The notes beneath the pieces were generated by a model. The model saw nothing but the letters and a program-made list of their open reading frames with translations. It was not told where the DNA came from and did no database searches. From assembly GCA_910589655.1 (NCBI GenBank), contig CAJUTJ010000073.1, positions 1-32,511 of the forward strand: 32,511 nt of DNA, read 5' to 3'. Of the stretch, positions 23,789-31,429 are shown piece after piece. Numbering within the stretch: the first letter of the stretch is position 1; the number at the start of each line of letters is the position of its first letter. Position numbers and translations under genes: made by a program. Origin of the DNA: an uncultured Acetatifactor sp. GTDB lineage: Bacteria > Bacillota > Clostridia > Lachnospirales > Lachnospiraceae.

Positions 23789-24580
23789 TCACTGCTGATA
23801 AACAGTAAGCACACCATAATATTTTGAAATTATTGAAGCGTCTTTTACATAAATGCCGACATCCTCAATCCCATATCTTAACAAATAATAATCCATATCG
23901 TGCAGAATTTTATAAATATTGTTGGCGTATTCCATATCATGTGTATCTTTTGCCAATGCTGTTTCATCCATAAGATTCTGCAAATCTTCCCTTAAATCCT
24001 CGTTTTGTACGCTTTCCTGCATTTCCGCTATCAAATCAATAAAATTATCCGCATCAAACCTATTGTATATAATAACAGGAGTTCCGTATTTTTCATAAAA
24101 TTCATCTGTTGTAAGATTTTCTCTTTCCTGTATTTCTTTTCTTTCCAAATAATCTCCGTCATAAGACCAATCAATTTGAATATCGCCTTTTTGATCAAAA
24201 TAATTCCAATATAAACTATTTTCATCTTCCAGCTTTCCGAAAATATCGTCATATAAATATGCCCGCTCCATCCGCATATTTGCAACTTTTATATTTTCTG
24301 TTAATCTTTCAATCTGCTCTGTGGTCATGCCGTCCAAAACGATTTCTCTCGCAGCGAACACCTGTTCTTTTGCAGGGGCAATACTCCCACCGGGGTCATC
24401 AGCCGCAGAAACATCTTGAATACTTTCTGCTGAATTATCCGATTCTCCCGCATTTTCCATTGTAAAATCCGCTTGGCTGCCATTTCCGGATCCCACTTCC
24501 GTTACATCACTGCCCACTCCTTGACAAGCAGTTAATATACTTGCACATATCAGTATTAACAGCAGTTTCATTTTCTCCAT
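23789..24580 (-). CDS. Acidic lipoprotein of unknown function
   Basis: This 263-aa protein has a signal peptide with lipobox ILTAC (Cys19), then a Ser/Gly/Asp-rich spacer to about residue 70 (SDVTEVGSGNGSQADF and onward), as in surface lipoproteins. The rest is acidic and helix-rich (MTTEQIERLTENIKVANMRM, LYWNYFDQKGDIQIDW) with no recognised domain. ATG 24580 follows GGAGGAGGG, and a 17-bp-spaced promoter lies at 24675-24703. Its AT-rich third positions differ from the neighbouring sugar operon. The position next to a GHKL/LytTR pair and an exporter hints at a role in the same envelope response, but that is inference. Confidence 0.75.
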   Translation of the reverse strand: MEKMKLLLILICASILTACQGVGSDVTEVGSGNGSQADFTMENAGESDNSAESIQDVSAADDPGGSIAPAKEQVFAAREIVLDGMTTEQIERLTENIKVANMRMERAYLYDDIFGKLEDENSLYWNYFDQKGDIQIDWSYDGDYLERKEIQERENLTTDEFYEKYGTPVIIYNRFDADNFIDLIAEMQESVQNEDLREDLQNLMDETALAKDTHDMEYANNIYKILHDMDYYLLRYGIEDVGIYVKDASIISKYYGVLTVYQQ

Positions 24581-24674
24581 AATGAGCTCCCTCCTCCTGC
24601 TACAATATATTTATGGTTAGCCTCCCTAATTTGTACGGATAAATTTCTAAGTAAGTATTTTTACCCATTCAACC

Positions 24675-24703
24675 ATTATAGATGGCTATTTTCCTCACAT
24701 CAA
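24675..24703 (-). promoter_or_regulatory. Promoter of the lipoprotein gene
   Basis: TTGATG (24698-24703), 17-bp spacer, TATAAT (24675-24680) on the minus strand, only eight bases beyond the stop codon of the phospholipase-like gene. Confidence 0.7.
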
Positions 24704-24710
24704 ATTCTTT

Positions 24711-25409
24711 TCAGCAAACTGTTGAACCACAAGCTGTATCGTCCACAAAGTTTGCGTACTCGTCCCTTGACATAGTAATAAACTTATATATTGATTTGTC
24801 GGGTTCGGGTAAATAACCCATCACACCGATCTCGCGAACGATACAACCTTGGGGGAGGTAATCAATATAATCGGGGAAGGATTTCAACGGGAGAATATCT
24901 GTGAGATAACCGGAGTTCGGGTGATCTCTCAAATACTCAGCCTCCATTGTGTAGATTTCACGCATCCGATCATTCTTTGGGATTAGTCTTTTTACTGAAT
25001 CCCACGTTTCATCCATACCGGCACCGGCAACACTCCATTTATCGTCTGCCATAATACGCATCCATGTCACATTGACACGATCATCGTCTCGAATCATTGC
25101 TTGAAATGCTGCATCGGTAATCAGATGGGAAAAGCAGCCCAACAGAAACGCATATTCCTCGGATGATTTGATTTCGCCTTTTCTTTTCAGAATATATTCC
25201 CCGCAGAAAGCATCACAATCCGAGGCTTTCTTTCGCTCTCCTTGCATCCAATGTGTTACCTCTCTGGACGGTGTAAAAGCCGTCCAATCCTCGTTTTCCA
25301 CATTGCAATCCGGGGCAATGTTGCCCACGCAAAAGCCGTGTCTATGTAAATTCGAAAGGCGTTCAAGAACTCCATCCGCTATCATCAAGTGTGTAATCCA
25401 TGTAGCCGT
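24711..25409 (-). CDS. Zinc-dependent phospholipase C-like protein, apparent ACG start
   Basis: About 232 aa. Family features of the Zn_dep_PLPC (PF00882) group are an N-terminal TWITHLMIADGV, HRHGFCVGNIAPDCN, a His in REVTHWM, and FLLGCFSHLITDAAF, giving the His/Asp metal ligands. The TWITHLMIADG start is only complete if translation begins at 25409, where the codon is ACG, seven bases after GAGGAG (25417-25423) and spelling (M)ATWITHL. The first standard start is TTG at 25388, which would delete part of the conserved N-terminus and has no ribosome site. So either the ATG mutated to ACG or a rare start is used. Neighbouring genes are decayed. Natural substrates of this bacterial subgroup are unclear. 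Confidence 0.7.
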   Translation of the reverse strand, partial: TATWITHLMIADGVLERLSNLHRHGFCVGNIAPDCNVENEDWTAFTPSREVTHWMQGERKKASDCDAFCGEYILKRKGEIKSSEEYAFLLGCFSHLITDAAFQAMIRDDDRVNVTWMRIMADDKWSVAGAGMDETWDSVKRLIPKNDRMREIYTMEAEYLRDHPNSGYLTDILPLKSFPDYIDYLPQGCIVREIGVMGYLPEPDKSIYKFITMSRDEYANFVDDTACGSTVC

Positions 25410-25425
25410 TGTTTTTCTCCTCTGA

Positions 25426-25587
25426 CTATAGCTCCGTCAAAACACCGCCATTGAATCCGTATAAAGAACCATGCAAGCCGATATGTGGTTCAAAAGTCAA
25501 CGCTTCAACAGCAGACAGTTTTTCCGTGTTTCCTTTTTCGATGTAAATACGTTGTCTTTTATCCTTAACTATTTCGTGAATAGTCAT
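25426..25587 (-). CDS. Small ORF, 53 aa, unknown
   Basis: I do not recognise it. The frame starts MTIHEIVKDKRQRIYIEKGN and ends LHGSLYGFNGGVLTEL. An in-frame stop lies directly upstream, and the ribosome site is poor (CCGGAAAATAAG). It ends three bases before the ribosome site of the phospholipase-like gene, as in an operon. The amino-acid pattern is protein-like, but given the broken gene next to it, it may be the tail of a lost gene. Confidence 0.4.
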   Translation of the reverse strand: MTIHEIVKDKRQRIYIEKGNTEKLSAVEALTFEPHIGLHGSLYGFNGGVLTEL

Positions 25588-25643
25588 CGCTTATTTTCCG
25601 GTTGATTGCACTTATTTACATACCCGTCAATGTATTGTAAATA

Positions 25644-25963
25644 TTAGCCCTTAAAATACCAAGTCGGCACGGGATTACGCATATTGTCATACCAAGAAAG
25701 AATTTCTTTAGCTTGATTCAGCATAGTGTTCACTTCGTCCTGCCCGAACGGAATCGCCCAATATACAGACGAAAGGGTGTTGCTTGAAATATAAAGAGCA
25801 AGCAATCTCCAGAACTCCATCAGTTAAACTCGGACTGCTTTGTGTCATGCTCTGCAATATCAGACACACGGTAAAGATACTGTGTTCCGTTCTCGTCGGT
25901 AACACAGTATTTTTTATCACTTGACCAGCCCTTATTTATTAGTTCTTTCGTTATAAATTTCAT
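25644..25963 (-). pseudogene. Aminoglycoside phosphotransferase-like gene with its middle deleted
   Basis: Two pieces in different frames fit the two ends of one APH/RdoA-type kinase. The N-terminal piece (25820-25963, 47 aa) reads MKFITKELINKGWSSDKKYC, then ENGTQYLYRVSDIAEHD: the first strands of the N-lobe. The C-terminal piece (25644-25820, 58 aa) reads MEFWRLLALYISSNTLSSVY, then WAIPFGQ..LSWYDNM..PTWYFKG: the usual end of these proteins. About 190 residues, including the catalytic HGD and IDF motifs, are missing. The join has GAGTTT and GAGTTC close together, fitting a deletion between short repeats. A good GGAGAG ribosome site remains at the start. The pieces overlap as TGATG, so both could still be translated, but no kinase could result. 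Confidence 0.75.
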
Positions 25964-25979
25964 ATCTTCTCTCCATAAC

Positions 25980-26052
25980 TCATTTGCCAAACACCTTGAC
26001 ATCACCGAGCAGTTTAATGTTTCCATTGACCACAAGAATAGCTCCACTTTTG
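25980..26052 (-). pseudogene. Possible tail of a lost gene
   Basis: A frame without a start codon reads SGAILVVNGNIKLLGDVKVF before a stop at 25980-25982, 17 bases ahead of the phosphotransferase-like start. It looks protein-like (alternating hydrophobic strands with glycines) but enters directly from the repeat fragment at 26062-26096. Too short to identify. Confidence 0.3.
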
Positions 26053-26061
26053 CATATTATT

Positions 26062-26096
26062 TGATGAAGCAGTCTGCACAAACAATCAATGAATTG
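26062..26096. repeat. Fragment of the multi-hairpin repeat, abutting the yesN-like stop
   Basis: GCAGTCTGCACAAACAATCA then ATGAATTG matches the right half of stem A plus the conserved linker of the full copies. It ends exactly at the stop codon of the AraC-type regulator (26097-26099), the same junction type as at trpX. Confidence 0.6.
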
Positions 26097-27356
26097 CTAC
26101 CGTCCCATGTTCAGACGATATGCCTTGGGAGAAAGCCCCTCCGCACCTCTGAACACTCTTGTAAAATACCCCGGAGTGCCAAAGCCTGTTCTCTCCGCAA
26201 TCTCATAAATCCTCAGCTCCGTCTCTTCCAACAGCCTTTTGGCCAAGGCAATTCTTATCTGTAAAATGTATTCCGACAGAGGCTGTCCCGTCTCCTGAGA
26301 AAAGATTCTGGACAGATAAGAAGGATTTAACCGGAACCGTTCCGAGAGCGCTCCCAGAGACAAATCTTTCTCCGGATTTTCCCGGACATAAGCCTGAACG
26401 GCATATACCACATAATTACCTTCCGCTGTCGGCTCCTCCCTTCCCCCCCGGATTTCCCCCATCATAAACAGCTTCCCATATTCTGTCCCGCACATTTCCT
26501 CCCATCTGGTACACTGTGCACTTTCCTCTTCCATACAAGTTTTCTCCGATATTCCCACGGACATACCGATATCCAGCTGTTCCAGAAAAAAGCTCTGTAC
26601 TTCCTCCAACACTCTTCTGATTCTAATCTCCGCGGCAGTATCCTTCCTGCCCATTGGGGAAGATGCGGCGGTTCCCGGATCCGATGATAAGGCACTGGTG
26701 CCCTGCTCTTGATATTCCTCCTTGCTCTCCGAAAGTCTGGCCACATAATTTCCCGCCCCATATCTGTCGAAACCGATCCGGCTGTAATCATGGTTCAGCA
26801 CCCGCTCCAGCATATTCTGCAGCCCCTCCCAGATTTCTTTCTCCGAAATTCTGGCGCTGTGAATATCTATTTTCAGGAAAATCAGCCGAAGCTCCTTCTC
26901 CCGGTTGCGGATTCCGTAATTTCCGTCCCCCGCATCTCTCAGCCCTCCCCCGCCGGAAGACAGAAAACGCCCCATCCATGCTTTGTCCAGTGCCACGATG
27001 ACTCTCTCTATGGCTTCCAGAAGCTTTCCGTCCGGAGCAGGCTTCACCAGAAAATCATCGCTGTCCAGACGTAAAGCCGCTGTGGCATACTCAAAATCCC
27101 GATACCCCGTGAGAAATATTACCCGGATATCAGGCCACAGAGCTTTTGCCCTGCCCACCATCTCCAAGCCGTCCATATCTGGCATGCGGATATCCGTCAG
27201 CAGGATATCACAGGGATTCGCCGTCAGGAGCGACAAAGCCTCTCCGGCAGACCGCGCTGTCTGGACGGATCTGAGAGGAAGGCCTGACGCCCGCACCACA
27301 TCTCCTATGCCGTTCAAAATAATTTCTTCGTCATCCACGATCATCAGACTATACAT
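26097..27356 (-). CDS. Response regulator with AraC-type DNA-binding domain (YesN-like)
   Basis: This 419-aa protein has a receiver domain 1-120 with acidic pocket DDEE (8-11), phospho-acceptor D55 (ILLTDIRMPDMDG) and K105 (FLVKP). A middle region of ~190 residues is variable, and two AraC helix-turn-helix motifs lie at about 320-415 (LSLGALSERFRLNPSYLSRI, IYEIAERTGFGTPGYFTRVF). Start ATG 27356 has GGGGAGGA seven bases away. It follows the YesM-like kinase gene by 105 bases. Such pairs switch on LplB/YtcP-type sugar uptake genes, so the operon at 12593-17488 or one outside the window is its likely target. Confidence 0.93.
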   Translation of the reverse strand: MYSLMIVDDEEIILNGIGDVVRASGLPLRSVQTARSAGEALSLLTANPCDILLTDIRMPDMDGLEMVGRAKALWPDIRVIFLTGYRDFEYATAALRLDSDDFLVKPAPDGKLLEAIERVIVALDKAWMGRFLSSGGGGLRDAGDGNYGIRNREKELRLIFLKIDIHSARISEKEIWEGLQNMLERVLNHDYSRIGFDRYGAGNYVARLSESKEEYQEQGTSALSSDPGTAASSPMGRKDTAAEIRIRRVLEEVQSFFLEQLDIGMSVGISEKTCMEEESAQCTRWEEMCGTEYGKLFMMGEIRGGREEPTAEGNYVVYAVQAYVRENPEKDLSLGALSERFRLNPSYLSRIFSQETGQPLSEYILQIRIALAKRLLEETELRIYEIAERTGFGTPGYFTRVFRGAEGLSPKAYRLNMGR

Positions 27357-27461
27357 ACCCATCCTCCCCGCCAAAATTTCCCTTGTACAGACGCATTCCA
27401 CATACCGGATCAGTTTTCCCTATGCAGGCCCATTCCAAACGTCAGATTCGGCTCCTCAATT

Positions 27462-29222
27462 CTAACTTTCCCTATTATCATTATCGGAACCATCCTCAGC
27501 GCCCTGAACCGTTTTCCCGTCGGCCCCGGACACTCGGATGGAAAAGGACACCCGGAAAAGCTTTCCTTTTTTCTCCATGCGGATCCCCGGATTTCCTTCT
27601 TCCCAAGTTTTCAGCCTGCTCTGTATGTTCCACAGCCCGAAATTCTTTACCGGCATCTTCTCCCGGTTAATCGCCTGCCTAAGCTCCCCCATGGTCTCCT
27701 GCGTCATCACATTGGAATCATCCTCCACCGCAAAATGCAGCCTGTCCTCCTTCTTACCGATCTCTACCCGGATCAGACAATGATGGGAACATTTTTCCAG
27801 TCCATGAGAGATAGAGTTCTCGATCAGAGGCTGCAGCAGTAAGGGCGGAAGCCTGTCTTCCTCAAGCCCCTCCTGCACCTCAACTTCATAGGACAGCTTG
27901 GCCCCGAAGCGCATCCGGTTCAGGCACAGATAAGTATTGACGAATTTCAGCTCATATTCCATGGAAATACTTTCATTGGAGACAAAAGTCAGCACCGAAA
28001 AATAGTCTCCCAGATACATGCACAAGTCACCCACTGCCTCACAATTTTCCGATTGTGCCAATCGATATCCCATGTATAGGCTGTTAAACAGAAAATGAGG
28101 GTTGATCTGCGTCTGGAGCTGCTTATAGCGGGCCTGCTCCACCTGAACCTGCTTCTCCAGCACCTCCTGAATCAGGTTCCTCACCTTCTCTGTCATCTGG
28201 TTATATTGGGCAAACACGTAGTTAAACTCTCTGGATTCATCCATGGCAAGCAGATAACCGTAGTTTTCCCGCTCCACCATCTGCATGGCTTTCTGCAGCT
28301 TCTCCATAGGTCTGTTGACAATCCTGCGCACCCGCAGGCCGAGCACTACCGGAACCAGCAACAGCAGCAGCGTTGCCGCTCCCCATATTTTGTACAAGTC
28401 ATATATATTGGCGTAAGCTTCCGATTTATCCATATAAATTAAAATCAAAAAACCATTGGCATCTTTTCCGATCCTGTCCACCAGATATTTCCGTCTCCCG
28501 ATTCTGATTTCTTGGGCTCCCTTCCTGTTCCAGTCCATTCCCGCATAAATCATTTTTCCCACATCGCCGATATTCTCCTCTGCGTCCAGAAGCTCTTTCG
28601 TCAAAGAATTTACGAAAAAATAATCATAACTTCCCTCACTATCGTAATCTTTCAGCGTATACCGAATATCCTTCAAGGACACCTTAATTCCTGTGACCAT
28701 CTCATTACTGCTCTGGGAAAGGTAATAAAGCGCATCTCCGTCATGAAAAAAATTCTGCTCTTTTTCCATATATTCTTCCCGCATAGTGCGGTAAATCCCG
28801 TCCTCGGTTATAATGCTCTGGTTAGCACTCAAAACTTCTCCCGCATAAGGCAGATAGATAAAAATATCATCAATACAGATACTGGTATCCCTATACTCCT
28901 TTAAGGTTCTATAGGCATCATAATAAAGCCTGTAATATCCGGACTCCATAGTGCCCTTCCATGCACCTGTAAAATCTACAATAAACTTGTTGGCGCACAG
29001 TTGGTTGGTGGACTGGATCACTCTTGCAATATCCGCATTGATTATGGCGGAATAATATTTTACTTTGTCCGTCTGATTGTCTATGGTTTCCTCAGTGATC
29101 CTATTGCTTAAAACCGCCATCCCAATGATGACAACCACGGAAAACGGAACCCAGATCGCCAGAATGCTGACCGCCAGCCTGCCAATTAATGATTTCCCAA
29201 TTCTGGAACCTTTTCTTTGCAT
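27462..29222 (-). CDS. Sensor histidine kinase (YesM-like)
   Basis: This 586-aa protein has a first membrane span at about 15-38 (RLAVSILAIWVPFSVVVIIG), an extracellular sensor domain of about 235 residues, a second span at 280-297 (GAATLLLLLVPVVLGL), a HAMP linker, then His_kinase with H376 in TQINPHFLFNSLYMGYRLA and HATPase_c with N469 (LLLQPLIENSISHGLE) and the glycine motif NFGLWNIQSRL. Start ATG 29222 follows GGAGGAG. It senses an external signal, in this class usually a sugar or a sugar-loaded binding protein, and phosphorylates the AraC-type regulator encoded next. Confidence 0.93.
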   Translation of the reverse strand: MQRKGSRIGKSLIGRLAVSILAIWVPFSVVVIIGMAVLSNRITEETIDNQTDKVKYYSAIINADIARVIQSTNQLCANKFIVDFTGAWKGTMESGYYRLYYDAYRTLKEYRDTSICIDDIFIYLPYAGEVLSANQSIITEDGIYRTMREEYMEKEQNFFHDGDALYYLSQSSNEMVTGIKVSLKDIRYTLKDYDSEGSYDYFFVNSLTKELLDAEENIGDVGKMIYAGMDWNRKGAQEIRIGRRKYLVDRIGKDANGFLILIYMDKSEAYANIYDLYKIWGAATLLLLLVPVVLGLRVRRIVNRPMEKLQKAMQMVERENYGYLLAMDESREFNYVFAQYNQMTEKVRNLIQEVLEKQVQVEQARYKQLQTQINPHFLFNSLYMGYRLAQSENCEAVGDLCMYLGDYFSVLTFVSNESISMEYELKFVNTYLCLNRMRFGAKLSYEVEVQEGLEEDRLPPLLLQPLIENSISHGLEKCSHHCLIRVEIGKKEDRLHFAVEDDSNVMTQETMGELRQAINREKMPVKNFGLWNIQSRLKTWEEGNPGIRMEKKGKLFRVSFSIRVSGADGKTVQGAEDGSDNDNRES

Positions 29223-29620
29223 GGTAAATTTCTCCTCCGCATAGGTGCTGCCGTATAGACACTCATACATTCATAGAATGACTTCACTGCCATGTTTTAT
29301 TTCGTTTTCCGCATATTGGGATTTATGGAAAAAAGAGGGGCGTTTGCAGTAAAAATTATTCCGAAAAATACTGCAAACTTTGATTCGCTGTATTTGCAGA
29401 TGTAACAGTACATAGATCCTGTGAAAGACACATTTAATGATTTCAGACAGTTTATCAAAATGTATTTGAAAATTTTGCCGCCCCTTTCCGAAAGGCCGCC
29501 GGAAAGAAGCGGTAAAGTGAAATAAAAACTATTTTTATACTCCCATCTTCAAAAAATGTTTCTATTGCATATAATCATAGAGCTTGCACTCACTTAACAA
29601 TTCTGCAGATAGGAATCAAC
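29223..29620 (-). other. Upstream region of the yesM-like gene
   Basis: No gene is seen in these 398 bases. The notable content is a perfect inverted repeat at 29342-29378. A weak promoter (TTGCAG, 17 bp, TTTACT) would overlap it. A CTTTCC/GGAAAG symmetry lies near 29487-29508. No terminator for the gene at 29621 was found. Confidence 0.4.
29342..29378. promoter_or_regulatory. Perfect 10-bp inverted repeat upstream of the sensor kinase gene
   Basis: GTTTGCAGTA (29342-29351) and TACTGCAAAC (29369-29378) are exact inverted copies, 17 bases apart, with a related TTTGCAG half-site at about 29393-29399. Arm spacing of about 2.5 helical turns would suit a dimeric regulator. On the minus strand the arms coincide with a weak -35/-10 pair, so it may be an operator of yesMN. 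Confidence 0.45.
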
Positions 29621-29902
29621 TTACTTTTGGTAGATAATAATTTCTTGTCCTTCATATGCCAGTGTGAGATTGCATAATCTGCAAATAAACTGAAATTCCG
29701 GGGCAGTTTGAGGTATTTCGCAGTATTCACCAAATACAAACTCTATATCAATATGTTTACTGTGTATAATACTATTGCCACACTTAAATATATCGTCTCG
29801 ATATATGATACAAGCTATATTTTCAATTAACTCATCATTTGAAGATAGATTGCCCCAAAATAATTTACCGACGATATGCTTAACTTGATTTGCAGTAATC
29901 AC
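29621..29902 (-). CDS. Hypothetical 93-aa protein
   Basis: I do not recognise it. It begins MITANQVKHIVGKLFWGNLS and ends LCNLTLAYEGQEIIIYQK; there is no signal peptide or membrane span. The start is GTG at 29902, with GGAAGG nine bases upstream. Small soluble acidic proteins with alternating strands such as this are often immunity-type proteins, but no family motif was seen. It is AT-rich compared with its neighbours, which may mean later acquisition. It lies 89 bases after the repeat-protein gene on the same strand. Confidence 0.6.
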   Translation of the reverse strand: MITANQVKHIVGKLFWGNLSSNDELIENIACIIYRDDIFKCGNSIIHSKHIDIEFVFGEYCEIPQTAPEFQFICRLCNLTLAYEGQEIIIYQK

Positions 29903-29991
29903 ACTACCTGACCTTCCCGTTGGGATTTATACATTTGGTTATATAATACTTACCTCTTTTTGGTGGTTACATATTTCTACAAAAGGAGTTT

Positions 29992-30636
29992 TTATATTAA
30001 ATATACCGGCAGCTCCTGTCCGATACCGTATGCCTCATAAGGTGCGGATCCCTTCTCTGTTATGTTTTCAGACGTATTTTTATGGGCAGTTCCTTTATCG
30101 GTAGGAACCGTATCCTCCACAAAACCATTTTTAACCGTCGTTTTCTTCCCTTCGGTATTTTTCCCTCCGGTATTTTTCCCTCCGGTTTTTTTCACTCCGG
30201 AATTTGGAAAAGCTGTTTTCTTTGCCGTATTGCTTCCCGCGCTTTTTGCGGCAGCTTTTGCCTCAGAGCTGCTTTTTACAGCCTTGGCTCCCGCACTGCC
30301 GGCTGCAGACTTCACTGATTTGGTTCCCTTGATACTTCCCGCTGCTTTTGTTGTTTTGGTTTCAGTGCTGCCTTCTGCTGTCTTCATTGTTTCGGTTTCC
30401 CCGCTGTTTTCTATTGCCTTTACTGTATTGGCTTCTACCCCGTTCGTCTCTGCCCTTGCTGTTTTGGTTTCCCCACTGCCTTCCGTTGCCTTCACGATTT
30501 TGGTTTCCCCACTGCCTTCCGCTGCCTTCACGATTTTGGTTTCCCCACTGCCTTCCGCTGCCTTCACGATTTTGGTTTCCCCACTGCCTTCCGCTGCCTT
30601 TGCCGCTCTCTTGATGCTACCTGCTCCTACGGACAT
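29992..30636 (-). CDS. Lys/Ala-rich repeat protein encoded with ParA
   Basis: This 214-aa, probably disordered basic protein starts MSVGAGSIKRAAKAAEGSGE, followed by near-exact 12-residue repeats (KAAEGSGETKIV, about four, residues 13-58), degenerate repeats to ~150, then KTGGKNTGGKNTEGKK and a different, non-repetitive end EAYGIGQELPVYLI. A strong AAAGGAGG precedes the ATG, and the start overlaps the end of parA by 20 bases, so it is translated together with ParA. Repeated K/A/T segments resemble histone H1-like tails. It may be the ParA partner that binds DNA or cargo; this is inference, as no ParB domain is seen. Confidence 0.75.
   Translation of the reverse strand: MSVGAGSIKRAAKAAEGSGETKIVKAAEGSGETKIVKAAEGSGETKIVKATEGSGETKTARAETNGVEANTVKAIENSGETETMKTAEGSTETKTTKAAGSIKGTKSVKSAAGSAGAKAVKSSSEAKAAAKSAGSNTAKKTAFPNSGVKKTGGKNTGGKNTEGKKTTVKNGFVEDTVPTDKGTAHKNTSENITEKGSAPYEAYGIGQELPVYLI
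30462..30605. repeat. 36-bp coding tandem repeat (about 4 copies)
   Basis: Units at 30462-30497, 30498-30533, 30534-30569 and 30570-30605 differ by very few bases; the unit begins TTTTGGTTTCCCCACTGCC on the plus strand. The length is a multiple of three, so copy-number change keeps the frame of the repeat protein. More diverged copies continue to about 30360. Confidence 0.9.
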
Positions 30637-31429
30637 TCTTGTCTACCTCCTTTGCGAGCTCCAGATACTCTCCGGCGCTTCTCGCACTTTTCTTATGTAC
30701 CATAACGGGCCTGCTGTTGTCCTGTGCCCATTCAATCTCACTGTCCACACGAACCACCGTGCCGAATACCGTTACTTCCTCGAATTCATTCAAAATTTCC
30801 ATGGTCTGCCTGCCGTAATTTTTTCTGGCATCCAGTTTTGTGATAACCACTCCCAGCAGCTGCAAATTCGGGGAAAGCCTTTTGACATTCTCCAAAAATT
30901 CAAACATATTCGCCACACCGAAAAGCCCCCACGGACTCGCCTCCACAGGCAGGATCACATAATCGGAAGCACAGAGGATGTTCATAACCCAGCCGCCCAA
31001 GGTGGGAGGCGCATCTATCAGGATGTAATCATATTCCCCGCGATCCTTAATCTTCTGTAATCCTCTGGATAAGATCAATTCTCTCTGCCACTTGGTAAAC
31101 AACTCATATTCTATGCCGCTCATCAAAGTGGAGGAAGGAATCAAATCAAGCCTTTCATAGGGCGTGTGCACCACATAATCCGCCAAATCCTTCTCTTCCC
31201 GCACGGCATTGTACAAATTCTTTTCTCCCTTGGCAAATTCCAGCACCTTCTCCTCTTCAAAAAAGGACAAGGACAAATTCAGCTGCATATCGCCGTCCAC
31301 CAGCAATACCTTCTTCCCCAACGCAGAAAGAGAATATCCTACATTGGCACATGTGGTAGTCTTACCGCTTCCGCCCTTATTATTCGCAAAGGCTATTGTC
31401 TTCGTTTCCTTCTCCGTCCGTCCTGCCAT
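30617..31429 (-). CDS. Solitary ParA/Soj-type ATPase
   Basis: This 270-aa protein has the deviant Walker A motif KGGSGKTT (18-25), the A' motif VLLVDGDMQLNLS, and the Walker B-like YILIDAPPTLGGW, followed by VILPVEASPWGLFG. ParA proteins form ATP-dependent dimers on DNA and move or position plasmids, chromosomes or protein complexes. No ParB gene or parS-like 16-bp palindrome was seen nearby; the gene is instead coupled to a basic repeat protein. The start at 31429 lies within the last 50 bases of the deoR-type gene and has a distant AAAGGAA; an overlap this long is unusual but the next in-frame start would lie inside the nucleotide-binding domain. Confidence 0.88.
   Translation of the reverse strand: MAGRTEKETKTIAFANNKGGSGKTTTCANVGYSLSALGKKVLLVDGDMQLNLSLSFFEEEKVLEFAKGEKNLYNAVREEKDLADYVVHTPYERLDLIPSSTLMSGIEYELFTKWQRELILSRGLQKIKDRGEYDYILIDAPPTLGGWVMNILCASDYVILPVEASPWGLFGVANMFEFLENVKRLSPNLQLLGVVITKLDARKNYGRQTMEILNEFEEVTVFGTVVRVDSEIEWAQDNSRPVMVHKKSARSAGEYLELAKEVDKNVRRSR

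Noticed and set aside
30062..31060. A 332-codon hydrophobic frame on the plus strand
   Set aside because: It is the mirror of the repeat protein and parA; the hydrophobic repeats come from reading Lys/Glu-rich codons backwards. No ribosome site.
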